A stretch of 64,000 nucleotides of DNA from an uncultured Alistipes sp. Lineage in GTDB: Bacteria > Bacteroidota > Bacteroidia > Bacteroidales > Rikenellaceae. Location of the stretch: the NCBI GenBank assembly GCA_900542505.1, contig UQNV01000004.1, forward strand, positions 1 to 64,000, written 5' to 3'. Of this stretch, positions 27,605 to 36,022 are shown piece by piece; position 1 is the first letter of the stretch; each line of letters starts with the position of its first letter. The notes beneath the pieces were generated by a model that saw nothing but the letters and a program-made list of their open reading frames with translations, was not told the origin of the DNA and made no database searches. Made by a program: the position numbers and the translations under genes.

Positions 27605-29158
27605 ATGTCCACGATTATGAAAAAGGTATTGAAATATATTGTAGGCGTTGCTTTGCTGCCGCTGGCCCTTGCCGGATGTACCAGCAATTTCGACGAATAC
27701 AACACCAACCCCTACGAGCCGACGACACTCGATGTCCGTCAGTTCTTCGCCGAAATGCAGGACTGCTTCGCGTCGCCCGAAGAGAACCCCTTCCAGCGTA
27801 ACGGTACCTTCTGGGCCTGCTTCGGCGGTTACATCACCGCGCCGCACAGCTGGTCGCGCTCGACGCTCTACTCGACCTGGAATATCGATGACGACTGGAA
27901 CAAATGGACCGTCGACTGGTATTACACCAAGTTCTATCCCTCTTATTTCCAGGTGGAAAACTACACCGAGAAGGAGGGCCAGTACTACGCCCTTGCGGTG
28001 CTGCACCGCGTGGCCGTGATGCAGTATGTGCTCAACCTGCAGGGCCCGCTGCCCTATTCGCAGGTGACCAACGGCAAGTATGCGGTAGCCTACGATGACG
28101 AGAAGACGGCCTGGCATCAGATGTTCGACGACCTGGATTTCGCCATCGCCGAACTGGCCAATGCCATCGACCCAAGTTACCGTCCGATGGCGGGTTACGA
28201 CCGCGTCTACGACGGTGACTATGAGAAGTGGATTAAATTCGCCAACTCGCTCAAGCTGCGCATGGCCATCCGTATTTCGGGTGTCGATGCCGAGTATGCC
28301 AAGCAGCAGGCCCTGTCGGCCATCAACCATCCCATCGGCGTGATGACGTCGAACAGCGACAGCGCCTACGACAACCTCGACGGCCGTTATCCCAACGGAT
28401 TCTACCAGGTGGGTCACAGCTGGGGCGAGGCCCGTGTGAATGCCTCCATCACGGCCTATATGAACGGTTATGAGGACCCGCGCCGCGAAAAGTACTTCAC
28501 CAAGGTGACCGTTGCCGGTACCGAGGGTTACATCGGCGTACGCTCGGGTATCCAGGGTGCCAACAAGGCCGACTTTGCGGAGTATTCCGAGTGGAACGTC
28601 ACGTCGACCACCCCGATGCCTTTCTTCGTAGCTGCCGAGGTCGCTTTCCTGCGTGCCGAAGGTGCACTGCTGGGCTGGGACATGGGCGGTACGGCGCAGC
28701 ACTGGTATGAGGAGGGTATCCGTCTGGCCTTCTCCGAGGTGGGTGCCTCCGGTGCCGATGACTACATTGCCAACAGTTCGGCCACTCCGGGCAACTACGT
28801 CGACCCGAAGAACAGTGCCTACAACTACAACAACCGCAGTACGATTCCCATCGCATGGGATGCCGTTTCGTCCGACGAGCAGCACCTCGAGCAGATTATC
28901 ACCCAGAAATGGATTGCCAACTTCCCCAACGGTCTCGAGGCATGGTGCGACTTCCGCCGCACGGGCTATCCCTACATCTTCCCGGCCTACAACAACCTCT
29001 CGACGCAGGGTGTGACCAACGACCGTCAGCAGCGCCGTCTGCGCTTCTCGCTTTCGGAGTATCAGACCAACAATGCTAACGTGACGGTAGCCGTTTCGAT
29101 GCTGAGCAACGGCCAGGATTCGGACAATACCGACCTCTGGTGGGCAAAGAAGAACTGA
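27605..29158 (+). CDS. SusD/RagB-like glycan-binding lipoprotein, cassette 2
   Basis: This protein has 517 residues from ATG 27605; the ATG at 27617 (MKKVLKYIVG) is equally plausible and gives a cleaner signal peptide. The lipobox is ALAGC. TSNFDEYNTNPYEP near the N-terminus and AWCDFRRTGYPYIFP near the C-terminus place it in the same SusD subfamily as the cassette-1 protein. It is only 4 bp downstream of susC, so translation is likely coupled. Differences concentrate in the region expected to contact ligand, for example RSTLYSTWNIDDDWNKW against NRWGGMNFDTFNPSADW. Confidence 0.95.
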   Translation: MSTIMKKVLKYIVGVALLPLALAGCTSNFDEYNTNPYEPTTLDVRQFFAEMQDCFASPEENPFQRNGTFWACFGGYITAPHSWSRSTLYSTWNIDDDWNKWTVDWYYTKFYPSYFQVENYTEKEGQYYALAVLHRVAVMQYVLNLQGPLPYSQVTNGKYAVAYDDEKTAWHQMFDDLDFAIAELANAIDPSYRPMAGYDRVYDGDYEKWIKFANSLKLRMAIRISGVDAEYAKQQALSAINHPIGVMTSNSDSAYDNLDGRYPNGFYQVGHSWGEARVNASITAYMNGYEDPRREKYFTKVTVAGTEGYIGVRSGIQGANKADFAEYSEWNVTSTTPMPFFVAAEVAFLRAEGALLGWDMGGTAQHWYEEGIRLAFSEVGASGADDYIANSSATPGNYVDPKNSAYNYNNRSTIPIAWDAVSSDEQHLEQIITQKWIANFPNGLEAWCDFRRTGYPYIFPAYNNLSTQGVTNDRQQRRLRFSLSEYQTNNANVTVAVSMLSNGQDSDNTDLWWAKKN

Positions 29159-29186
29159 GTATAAACCTTTGATTCAGAAAATCACT

Positions 29187-30314
29187 ATGAAAAAGAAAAT
29201 ATTGAATTTGGGTATGCTGGCGTTTGCCGCGGCTCTTCTTGTCGGCTGCAGCAAATGGACCGAGGTGGAGCCCAACAACTACTTCGAGCCTCGTCCCGAG
29301 GAGTATTACCAGCAGTTGCGCGACTGGAAGAAGACCGACCATTCGGTAACCTTCGGATGGTTCGGCAACTGGACCGGTCAGGGTGCATCGCCCGTGAACT
29401 GTCTGATGGGTCTTCCCGACAGCGTCGATTTCGTCTCGATGTGGGGCAACTGGTACGGTCTGTCGCCCGAGAAGTGGGCCGACAAGCGTGAAGTGAAGAG
29501 CAAGAAGGGCACGCGCGTGACGATGTGCTTCATCGTGGCCAACTGCGGTGACCAGACCACGCCCCAGTCCGTACGCGACAACTGGCAGGCCAACGGTTTT
29601 GCCAGCGAAGAGGAGGCCGTGAAGGACTTCTGGGGCTGGGTCGACGGTGACCAGGCCGCCATCGACGCCGCCATTGCCAAGTATGCCAAGTCGATTGTCG
29701 ACACCATCGACAAGTACGAGTGGGACGGCTTCGATTTCGACTACGAGGCCAACTACGGCGCTCCGGGCAACATCGCAGGTCCCGCTCTGGGTGACACTGG
29801 CAATCCCGAAACGAACCGCCAGCGTACGAACTTCCTCACCTTCATCAAGGAGCTGGGCAAGTACCTCGGCCCGAAGTCGGGCACGGACCGTCTGCTGGTC
29901 ATCGACGGTGAGCCGCAGAACATGCACCCCGATGCACGCGACTATTTCGACTACTACATCATCCAGGCTTATGCCTGCAGCTCCTACTCGAATCTTGATT
30001 CGCGTTACAACAGACTGCTGCAGGGCCTCGAAGCTACGGAAGACGAGGCGCTCAAGCAGATGGTTACCGAGAAGCTGATTTGGTGCGAAAACTTCGAGAG
30101 CTATGCTTCCGACGGCGGCGTGACCCACACCACGCGGGACGGCCAGAGGGTCAACTCGCTCAAGGGTATGGCCATGTGGGAGTCGCAGTACGGCTATCGC
30201 AAGGGCGGTGTCGGCACCTACCACATGGAGTATGAATACAGCCTGAGCGGACACACGATTGAGTATCCCTATCTGCGCGAGGCTTCGGCCATCATGAATC
30301 CTCCTATGAAATAA
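29187..30314 (+). CDS. GH18 endo-beta-N-acetylglucosaminidase-like lipoprotein, cassette 2
   Basis: From ATG 29187 (an in-frame TTG at 29169 is unlikely) the protein has 375 residues, with lipobox LLVGC (Cys21). The catalytic motif is WDGFDFDYE with the proton donor Glu at 187. YYQQLRDWKKTDHSVTFGWFGNW aligns directly with YYEALREWKKTDHAISFGWFSGW of the cassette-1 enzyme. Relative to that copy it has an insertion after the catalytic strand (YGAPGNIAGPALGDTGNPETNRQ), next to the substrate cleft, which could change glycan specificity. The active-site residues are complete. Surface release of glycans from glycoproteins is inferred from the SusC/D context. Confidence 0.9.
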   Translation: MKKKILNLGMLAFAAALLVGCSKWTEVEPNNYFEPRPEEYYQQLRDWKKTDHSVTFGWFGNWTGQGASPVNCLMGLPDSVDFVSMWGNWYGLSPEKWADKREVKSKKGTRVTMCFIVANCGDQTTPQSVRDNWQANGFASEEEAVKDFWGWVDGDQAAIDAAIAKYAKSIVDTIDKYEWDGFDFDYEANYGAPGNIAGPALGDTGNPETNRQRTNFLTFIKELGKYLGPKSGTDRLLVIDGEPQNMHPDARDYFDYYIIQAYACSSYSNLDSRYNRLLQGLEATEDEALKQMVTEKLIWCENFESYASDGGVTHTTRDGQRVNSLKGMAMWESQYGYRKGGVGTYHMEYEYSLSGHTIEYPYLREASAIMNPPMK

Positions 30315-30332
30315 CAAAGTGAGCAAAAGGTT

Positions 30333-31481
30333 ATGAAAAAGAACAGAATCTATATCGGAGTAGCCCTCTGCCTGGCGGCCGTGCTGGGTACGGGGTGCGA
30401 AGATGCCAATTACGATACGATTGACAACGGGCTCTACATCAAGGAGGCATTCGACTCCAAGGGCCTGATGTCGAGCAAGATTACGGTCGACGCCGAGGAT
30501 GTTACCGTGACCCTCACTCCGTCGCTTTCGCGGATGCTCGGGGCAGACGTCAACGTTCGGCTCGAAATCGACCAGACAGTGCTCGACAGCTACAACGAGG
30601 CCAATGCGAGCAGCTACCAGGTGCTTCCGGCCGAGTACTACACCATGCCCTCCGAGGGCGTTATCCAGGCCGGTTTCACCAGCGGTGAATCGATGATTGT
30701 CACCGTGAAACCCTTCGAATCCGAGGACGGCGCGCAGTATGCGCTTCCGCTCCGCGTCGTCTCGTCGCAGGTAGGCTCGCTGCCTACGTCGTCGAAGTAT
30801 CTGGTACTTTGCGACAAACCGCTGATTCAGTCGACTCCCTACATGAACTACAGGTCTCACCTCAAGTGCGAGCCGCTCGACGAGGGCAGCGACAACGGCA
30901 TGGCGAAGACCTGGGGATTGAACCTCAGCGAGTGGTCGCTCGAGTTCTGGGTATGGATGGACGGCTATGCCATCAACAACCAGGCGCTCTTCGACTCGGA
31001 TGAAATCTACATCCGCTTCGGCGATGCCATGATTGACTACGACCTGCTGCAGATTAAGCTGCGCGGTACGCAGGTGAACACCGTGACGCACTTCTCGCCC
31101 AATACGTGGACGCACGTGGCCTTCACCTACGATACGGCGGGTCTGCTGACAATCTACGTCAACGGTGTGAAGGACGTAACGCTCCAGACCAAGGGCGGTG
31201 CCGTGCCGGTGAACTACCTCCAGATGGTATGCTCGGGCGTGCAGTACTTCAGAAACAACTGTATGATGGCCCAGATTCGCTTCTGGAACAAGTGCATCAC
31301 GGCCAGCCAGATTGAGTCGAACCGTTTCTATTCGATTACGCCGACCGACGACATGGTAGGATACTGGCGTATGGACGAAGGCAGCGGCGACATCTGCAGC
31401 GACTGCACCAAGAACGGTCGTCATGCCCATGCCAGCGCTTCGCTGACCTGGCGTGAGAACCAGCGTTTCGACGGCAAATAG
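30333..31481 (+). CDS. DUF1735 + LamG surface glycan-binding lipoprotein, cassette 2
   Basis: This 382-residue protein has lipobox LGTGC (Cys22). The DUF1735-like domain (about 30-160) includes LEIDQTVLDSYNEANASSYQVLPAEYY and YALPLRVVSS. The LamG domain (about 165-370) includes WTHVAFTYDTAGLLTIYVNGVKD, IRFWNKCITASQIESN and MVGYWRMDEGSGDICSDCTKNG. It is the direct counterpart of 19978-21165 and occupies the same operon position, 18 bp after GH18. It has no catalytic motif; the probable role is binding the glycoprotein or released glycan at the surface. Confidence 0.88.
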   Translation: MKKNRIYIGVALCLAAVLGTGCEDANYDTIDNGLYIKEAFDSKGLMSSKITVDAEDVTVTLTPSLSRMLGADVNVRLEIDQTVLDSYNEANASSYQVLPAEYYTMPSEGVIQAGFTSGESMIVTVKPFESEDGAQYALPLRVVSSQVGSLPTSSKYLVLCDKPLIQSTPYMNYRSHLKCEPLDEGSDNGMAKTWGLNLSEWSLEFWVWMDGYAINNQALFDSDEIYIRFGDAMIDYDLLQIKLRGTQVNTVTHFSPNTWTHVAFTYDTAGLLTIYVNGVKDVTLQTKGGAVPVNYLQMVCSGVQYFRNNCMMAQIRFWNKCITASQIESNRFYSITPTDDMVGYWRMDEGSGDICSDCTKNGRHAHASASLTWRENQRFDGK

Positions 31482-31512
31482 TCATTAACGGTAATGTAAA
31501 TTGAGAACGAAC

Positions 31513-32418
31513 ATGAAAAAATATTGGAAATACATGGCGTTTGCAGCTGTAGCCCTCCTCGGTGTGGGGGCTGCGGCCTGCAGCGACGACGAAGGCGACA
31601 CCTCATGGTCGGCAACTTATGCCTATCTGGTGCCCGAGCATCTCGGAATTCTCGACAAGGCTGTGACACTCTCCCATACGGCCGAAGGCATCAGCGGCGA
31701 TGCATCGCTTGTGTTCAGCGTGGGTCTGAACAAGGTTTCGTCGAAGGATTTGACCTTCACGTTTGATGTTGTTACCAGCGAAACGCTGCCCGGCAGTGAG
31801 GTTGAGCTGTCGTTGCCGGAGGTGACCATCCCGGCCGGAGAGCTTGTTTCGGCTCCCATAACCCTTTCGGTTCCCGATTGGAGTTTCGAGGCGGAGAATC
31901 GTGCCAAGGTCGAGTATACGGTAGCAGTTTCCGTAGCTCAGACTGCCGGTGTGGAGTTGGGACGTCAGAACCTGCTGACGCTTGCCATCACGAAGAATGC
32001 CTATCTGAATCTCGTGGCCGAAGCACCCGAAAACTCGGTGGAGATTGACCGCACCAACTGGGTTTGCTCCAAAATGGACGGTATGGAGGGAGATGCCAAC
32101 GTGCTGAAGGGTACGGCCGGCGGCGATATCGCCTCGAATACGGCTCCCTGGTGGGTGGCAGTCGATATGGGTGCGACCCATACGCTGACCGGAGCCAGAA
32201 CTACGCACTGGAGTTCGTACTATGCCCCGACAAGTATTGAGGTTGAGACTTCGGAGGATGGTACCAACTGGACGAGCCACGGTGTGCTCGATGTTTCCGG
32301 CGGAACGCAGAACTGGAGCTTTATCGAGCCCGTTGCATGTCGTTTCGTGCGTTATACGGCTCTTGCGCCCAATTCGCGTACGGATATCACCGGTATGAAT
32401 CTCTATGAGGCCGAATAG
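31513..32418 (+). CDS. Discoidin-type surface lipoprotein, cassette 2 (intact)
   Basis: From ATG 31513 (an upstream in-frame TTG is unlikely) the protein has 301 residues, with lipobox GAAAC (Cys23). An N-terminal beta-sandwich of DUF1735 type (about 30-160) is followed by a discoidin/F5-8 C-type carbohydrate-binding domain (about 175-300: NWVCSKMDG, WWVAVDMGATHTLTGARTTHW, RFVRYTALAPN). It ends the cassette-2 operon and is the intact paralogue of the frameshifted gene at 21245-22131. A very strong terminator follows within 20 bp. Confidence 0.85.
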   Translation: MKKYWKYMAFAAVALLGVGAAACSDDEGDTSWSATYAYLVPEHLGILDKAVTLSHTAEGISGDASLVFSVGLNKVSSKDLTFTFDVVTSETLPGSEVELSLPEVTIPAGELVSAPITLSVPDWSFEAENRAKVEYTVAVSVAQTAGVELGRQNLLTLAITKNAYLNLVAEAPENSVEIDRTNWVCSKMDGMEGDANVLKGTAGGDIASNTAPWWVAVDMGATHTLTGARTTHWSSYYAPTSIEVETSEDGTNWTSHGVLDVSGGTQNWSFIEPVACRFVRYTALAPNSRTDITGMNLYEAE

Positions 32419-32437
32419 CAACTGTCGGTCCCAATCG

Positions 32438-32473
32438 AAAGAGCCGTCTCCTGCAGGAGACGGCTCTTTTGTC
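32438..32473. terminator. Terminator of glycan cassette 2
   Basis: A perfect 32-bp palindrome (32438-32469, centre CTGCAG) flanked by A's on the left and TTTT on the right, so it works on both strands and also serves the convergent GNAT gene. Confidence 0.9.
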
Positions 32474-32588
32474 GTTTTGTCCGGAGGGGCTTCCGTGACA
32501 TTGCCCGGAGGGCGGGGCAGAGGGCATCCGCCGGAATGTGTCGTTAAGTCGCCGAAGGGCCTCCCGGGCCTCCCGGGGCCGGTCGTCC

Positions 32589-33122
32589 TCACGGCTGTGA
32601 GTCGGTCAGCACCTTCTCGAAGGCTTCGCGTCGTTCGGGACCGTAGTGGATTTCGCCGCAGCGTACGAATCCCGACGAGGCGAGCAGCCTCAGCATGAGG
32701 CTGTTGTCGAAGTTGGTATCCACGCGGAAACTTCCGCAGCCGCGGCGGAGTGCGAGTTGCTCGACGCGGCGCATGAATTCGCGCGCCAGGCCCCGGCGCA
32801 GCTGCTCCTCGGCGACGGCAAGCCTGTGGACCATGACGTAGCGGAGGTCGGTCAGCCACCGACCGTCGATGGCTTCGTAGGCCGGCTCTCCCTCGAAGAC
32901 TACGGCTCCGTAGGCCTCCACGAGCCCCGTGTCGGGGTCGGCGAGTACATGTCCGTAGCTGCGGACGATGTCGCGGGCGATGTCGGCGGCGGCCGGGTAG
33001 CCGTTTTGCCACTGGCTGCTGCCGCGGGCCCGCATGCGGGCCTGGGCCTGGCGGATGATGTCCAGAATGCGGGGCGCGTCGGCCTCGACGGCGGGGCGGA
33101 AGATGAGCTGGTCGGGTTTCAT
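32589..33122 (-). CDS. GNAT family N-acetyltransferase
   Basis: The start at 33122 (MKPDQLIFRPAVEADAPRILDII) gives 177 residues, the normal GNAT length; the long open frame upstream is antisense shadow. Features are the beta1-alpha1 segment (IFRPAVEADAPRI), DLRYVMVHRLAVAEEQLRRGLAREFM, corresponding to motif A with a degenerate R/Q-x-x-G-x-G/A acetyl-CoA loop, and a C-terminal RVDTNFDNSLMLRLLASSGFVRCGEI. Similar Bacteroidetes proteins are of unknown substrate. A TACCTTTG element ends only 4 bp upstream of the ATG, so the transcript may have little or no leader. Confidence 0.85.
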   Translation of the reverse strand: MKPDQLIFRPAVEADAPRILDIIRQAQARMRARGSSQWQNGYPAAADIARDIVRSYGHVLADPDTGLVEAYGAVVFEGEPAYEAIDGRWLTDLRYVMVHRLAVAEEQLRRGLAREFMRRVEQLALRRGCGSFRVDTNFDNSLMLRLLASSGFVRCGEIHYGPERREAFEKVLTDSQP

Positions 33123-33126
33123 GCCG

Positions 33127-33134
33127 CAAAGGTA
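33127..33134 (-). promoter_or_regulatory. -7 element directly before the GNAT start
   Basis: Minus strand TACCTTTG. With transcription starting about 5-7 nt downstream of the box, the mRNA would begin at or inside the ATG. Confidence 0.45.
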
Positions 33135-33204
33135 GCGATTCTTCGGCCAAATCGCGACGAAGTGTCGCTCCGAATGTCCCTTTGTCATGACGGCTTGTCC
33201 GTAT

Positions 33205-33225
33205 TTGTGACAATTTGTGTCACAA
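33205..33225. promoter_or_regulatory. Palindrome upstream of hsp20, candidate operator
   Basis: TTGTGAC, 7 bp, GTCACAA: perfect 7-bp arms, 110 bp before the Hsp20 ATG in the intergenic region between GNAT and hsp20. It resembles a dimeric regulator site; the regulator is not identifiable. Confidence 0.4.
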
Positions 33226-33335
33226 CGCTGCCTTTTGTCCCGTGGCACGTCTTTTGTCCATTTCATGAGCGAAGCCGCTCCGAAAGGGGCGGGTGGAAAA
33301 GCAAATGTTAAACTAAACAATAGGAGGACAAAACT

Positions 33336-33770
33336 ATGGTACCCGTAAGACGTAATCAGAATTGGTTGCCGAGCATTTTCAACGATTTCTTCGACAACGA
33401 GTGGCTCGAGAAGCGCAATACGACTTCGCCGGCCGTCAACATCATCGAGAACGAGGATGAGTTCCGCATCGAAGTGGCCGCTCCCGGCATGACGAAGGAG
33501 GACTTCCATGTCGAGGTGAACCGCGACAACGAGTTGGTCATCTCGATGGAGAAGAAGAACGAGCAGAAGGAGGAGGACCCGAAGAAGCGTGGCACCTACC
33601 TGCGTCGCGAGTTCTCGTACAGCCGCTTCCAGCAGAGCCTGCTGCTGCCCGACAACGTCGAGACCGAGAAGATTTCGGCCAAGGTCGAGCATGGTGTGAT
33701 GACCATCGAGATTCCCAAGCGCAAGGTCGAGGAGACGGTGGCCGCTTCGCGCCGCATCGAAATCAAATAA
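33336..33770 (+). CDS. Hsp20/alpha-crystallin small heat-shock protein
   Basis: This 144-residue protein has a short N-terminal arm (VPSRR-type: MVPVRRNQNWLPSIFNDFF), an alpha-crystallin domain (about 30-130: PAVNIIENEDEFRIEVAAPGMTKEDFHVEV, and GVMTIEIPKR), and a short tail containing RRIEIK. It is an ATP-independent holdase that binds unfolding proteins in the cytoplasm as large oligomers. It is transcribed alone: a terminator follows at 33794-33826, and a palindrome lies 110 bp upstream. A purine-rich stretch (AATAGGAGGACAAA) precedes the ATG, unusually like a Shine-Dalgarno site for this phylum, which may support high expression. Confidence 0.95.
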   Translation: MVPVRRNQNWLPSIFNDFFDNEWLEKRNTTSPAVNIIENEDEFRIEVAAPGMTKEDFHVEVNRDNELVISMEKKNEQKEEDPKKRGTYLRREFSYSRFQQSLLLPDNVETEKISAKVEHGVMTIEIPKRKVEETVAASRRIEIK

Positions 33771-33793
33771 TCGCGCCCGAGGCTGCGATGACG

Positions 33794-33826
33794 GAGGAGC
33801 CGGTTGTACGGCTCCTCTTTTTTTTT
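33794..33826 (+). terminator. Terminator of hsp20
   Basis: GAGGAGCCG (33794-33802) pairs with CGGCTCCTC (33809-33817), followed by nine Ts. Confidence 0.9.
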
Positions 33827-33859
33827 GCCCCTGCGGGTACCATTTCCCGCAAATCGGCG

Positions 33860-33867
33860 TATATTTG
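33860..33867 (+). promoter_or_regulatory. -7 element of the lutABC operon
   Basis: TATATTTG, 21 bp before the lutA ATG at 33888; no clear -33 TTTG at the standard spacing. Confidence 0.5.
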
Positions 33868-33887
33868 AGGTCGGTTTTCGGACAAAC

Positions 33888-34640
33888 ATGAACTTTTCGA
33901 TGAAAGTCGGACTCTTTATTCCCTGTTACATCAATGCGCTCTACCCCCGGGTGGCGAGCGCTTCCTACGAATTGCTCGTTCGGCTGGGATGCGACGTGGA
34001 GTATCCGCTCGACCAGACCTGCTGCGGCCAGCCGATGGCCAACGCCGGGTTCGAGCAGGATGCCAGGCCGCTGGCCGAGCGGATGAACGCCCTCTTCGCC
34101 CGGTATGATTACGTGGTGGCCCCTTCGGCCAGCTGCGTGGTCTTCGTCAGGGAGGGCTACCCCCGGCTCCTGGAGCACCGCGAAGGACATGCCTGCGTCG
34201 ATTCGCGCATCTGGGAAATCTGTGAATTCATCCACGACGTCGTCCGCCCCGAGCGGCTCGACGCCCGCTTCCCCCATCGGGTAAGCCTCCACAACTCCTG
34301 CCACGGCGTGCGCCGGATGGGCCTTTCCTCCCCGAGCGAGCTGAACGTGCCCTACCACTCGAAGCTGCGCGATCTGCTCGGGATGGTCGACGGCATCGAG
34401 GTCCGCGAGCCCGTGCGGCGCGACGAGTGCTGCGGCTTCGGCGGCATGTTCTCCGTCGAGGAGAATGCCGTTTCGTGCGCCATGGGGCGCGACAAGGTGC
34501 GCGACCACCTCTCCACGGGTGCCGAGTACATCACCGGAGCCGATGCCTCGTGCCTGATGCACATGCAGGGGGTCATCGACCACGAAAAGCTCCCTGCAAA
34601 GACCATCCATATCGTCGAAATCCTCAATTCGCACTCATGA
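33888..34640 (+). CDS. lutA: LutA-like (Fe-S)-binding subunit of L-lactate oxidation complex
   Basis: From ATG 33888 (MNFSMKVGLF; a second ATG is at 33900) the protein has 250 residues. It has two CCG domains binding Fe-S clusters or heterodisulfide-type cofactors: DQTCCGQPMANAG near 45 and DECCGFGGMFSVEE near 190, with VAPSASC and LHNSCHGVRRMG as the first halves. It matches LutA/YkgE in length and motifs. With LutB and LutC it oxidises L-lactate to pyruvate, passing electrons to the quinone pool. lutB starts at 34637, overlapping the stop (ATGA). Confidence 0.93.
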   Translation: MNFSMKVGLFIPCYINALYPRVASASYELLVRLGCDVEYPLDQTCCGQPMANAGFEQDARPLAERMNALFARYDYVVAPSASCVVFVREGYPRLLEHREGHACVDSRIWEICEFIHDVVRPERLDARFPHRVSLHNSCHGVRRMGLSSPSELNVPYHSKLRDLLGMVDGIEVREPVRRDECCGFGGMFSVEENAVSCAMGRDKVRDHLSTGAEYITGADASCLMHMQGVIDHEKLPAKTIHIVEILNSHS

Positions 34641-36022
34641 GCAGCCATTCCAAAGCCGCAAAGCGGTTCGTGGCCGACGCCGAACGCATGGCGTGGCACG
34701 ACCGGGCGCTTTACGCCGTGCGCGAAAAGCGCGACCGGATGGCGCAGTCGGTTCCCGAGTGGGAGGCGCTGCGCGAGGCGGCTTCCGCCATCAAACGTCA
34801 TACGCTCAGCCGCCTGGGCTACTACCTCGAACTCTTCGAGCGCAATGCCACGGCCAACGGCATCGAGGTCCACTGGGCGGCGGATGCCGCCGAGATGAAC
34901 GCCACGGTGTGGCGGCTGGTCGAGGAGCACGGCGGCCGCAACCTCATCAAGAGCAAGTCGATGCTTTCGGAGGAGTGCGGCCTGACCCCCTACCTGCGCG
35001 AACGGGGAGTCGATGCCGTCGAGAGCGACCTGGGCGAGCGCATCATGCAGCTGCTCAAGCTTCCCCCGAGCCACATCGTGCTGCCGGCCATCGGCGTGCG
35101 GCGTGAGGAGGTCGGCGAGCTCTTCGCCCGCGAAATGGGGACCGAGCCGGGCAACAGCGACCCGACGTACCTGACCCATGCGGCGCGGCGCAACCTGCGC
35201 GCCCGGTTCCTCGGTGCCGACATCTCGATGACGGGCGTCAACTTCGCCGTCGCCGAGACGGGCGCCCTGGCCGTCTGCACGAACGAGGGCAATGCCGACC
35301 TGGGCACCTCGTTCTGTGACCTGCACATCGCCATCATGGGGCTCGAGAAGGTCATTCCCGACATGCGGGCGCTGGGTGTCTTCACCCGTCTGCTGGCCCG
35401 CTCGGGTACGGGGCAGCCCGTGACCACCTACACCTCGCTCTACCGCCGTCCCGCCCCCGGCAAGCGCATCCATGTCATCATCGTCGACAACGGCCGCACG
35501 GAGTGGCTGGCCGACGAGGCGCACCGCAACATGCTCAAGTGCCTGCGCTGCGGCGCCTGCATGAATACCTGTCCGGTCTATCGCCGCTCGGGCGGATACT
35601 CCTACTCCTACTTCATCCCCGGGCCGCTGGGCATCAACCTTTCGATGCTGCGCTCGCCTGCGCTCCACCACGGCAACGTCTCGGCCTGTACGCTCTGCTA
35701 CTCCTGTTCGAATGTCTGCCCGGCGAAAATCGACCTCGGCGAGCAGATTTACCTCTGGCGCCAGCAGCTCGACCGCGACCGTCTGGCCGACCCCGCCAAG
35801 AAGGCGGCCGTCAAGGCGATGGATGTCATCATGCGCTCGCCGCGCTGCTTCTACGGCGGCATTGCGCTGGCCCGCGTGGCCGAACACCTCCCGGCGTGGA
35901 TGCTCGACAACGGGATGAATCCCTGGTGTGCGCCGGGACGTGCCATGCCCCGCTTCGCGCCCCATACCTTCAATGCCCTCTGGAAACGGGGCGAAATCGA
36001 AAAAACGACCGACCATGAATAG
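34637..36022 (+). CDS. lutB: LutB-like Fe-S flavin-independent lactate oxidation subunit
   Basis: The start at 34637 overlaps the lutA stop by 4 bases and gives 461 residues. An N-terminal LUD domain (about 60-300) contains GADISMTGVNFAVAETGALAVCTNEGN, and a C-terminal ferredoxin-like region has two 4Fe-4S motifs: CLRCGACMNTCPVY near 304-317 and CTLCYSCSNVCPAKIDL near 355-371. This is the standard LutB/YkgF architecture. It works with LutA and LutC in the cytoplasm or at the inner membrane. No lactate permease or LutR-type regulator is adjacent. Confidence 0.93.
   Translation: MSSHSKAAKRFVADAERMAWHDRALYAVREKRDRMAQSVPEWEALREAASAIKRHTLSRLGYYLELFERNATANGIEVHWAADAAEMNATVWRLVEEHGGRNLIKSKSMLSEECGLTPYLRERGVDAVESDLGERIMQLLKLPPSHIVLPAIGVRREEVGELFAREMGTEPGNSDPTYLTHAARRNLRARFLGADISMTGVNFAVAETGALAVCTNEGNADLGTSFCDLHIAIMGLEKVIPDMRALGVFTRLLARSGTGQPVTTYTSLYRRPAPGKRIHVIIVDNGRTEWLADEAHRNMLKCLRCGACMNTCPVYRRSGGYSYSYFIPGPLGINLSMLRSPALHHGNVSACTLCYSCSNVCPAKIDLGEQIYLWRQQLDRDRLADPAKKAAVKAMDVIMRSPRCFYGGIALARVAEHLPAWMLDNGMNPWCAPGRAMPRFAPHTFNALWKRGEIEKTTDHE

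Noticed and set aside
33336-33770. CIRCE/HrcA control of hsp20
   Set aside because: The palindrome found (TTGTGAC-N7-GTCACAA) does not match the CIRCE consensus in sequence or spacing.
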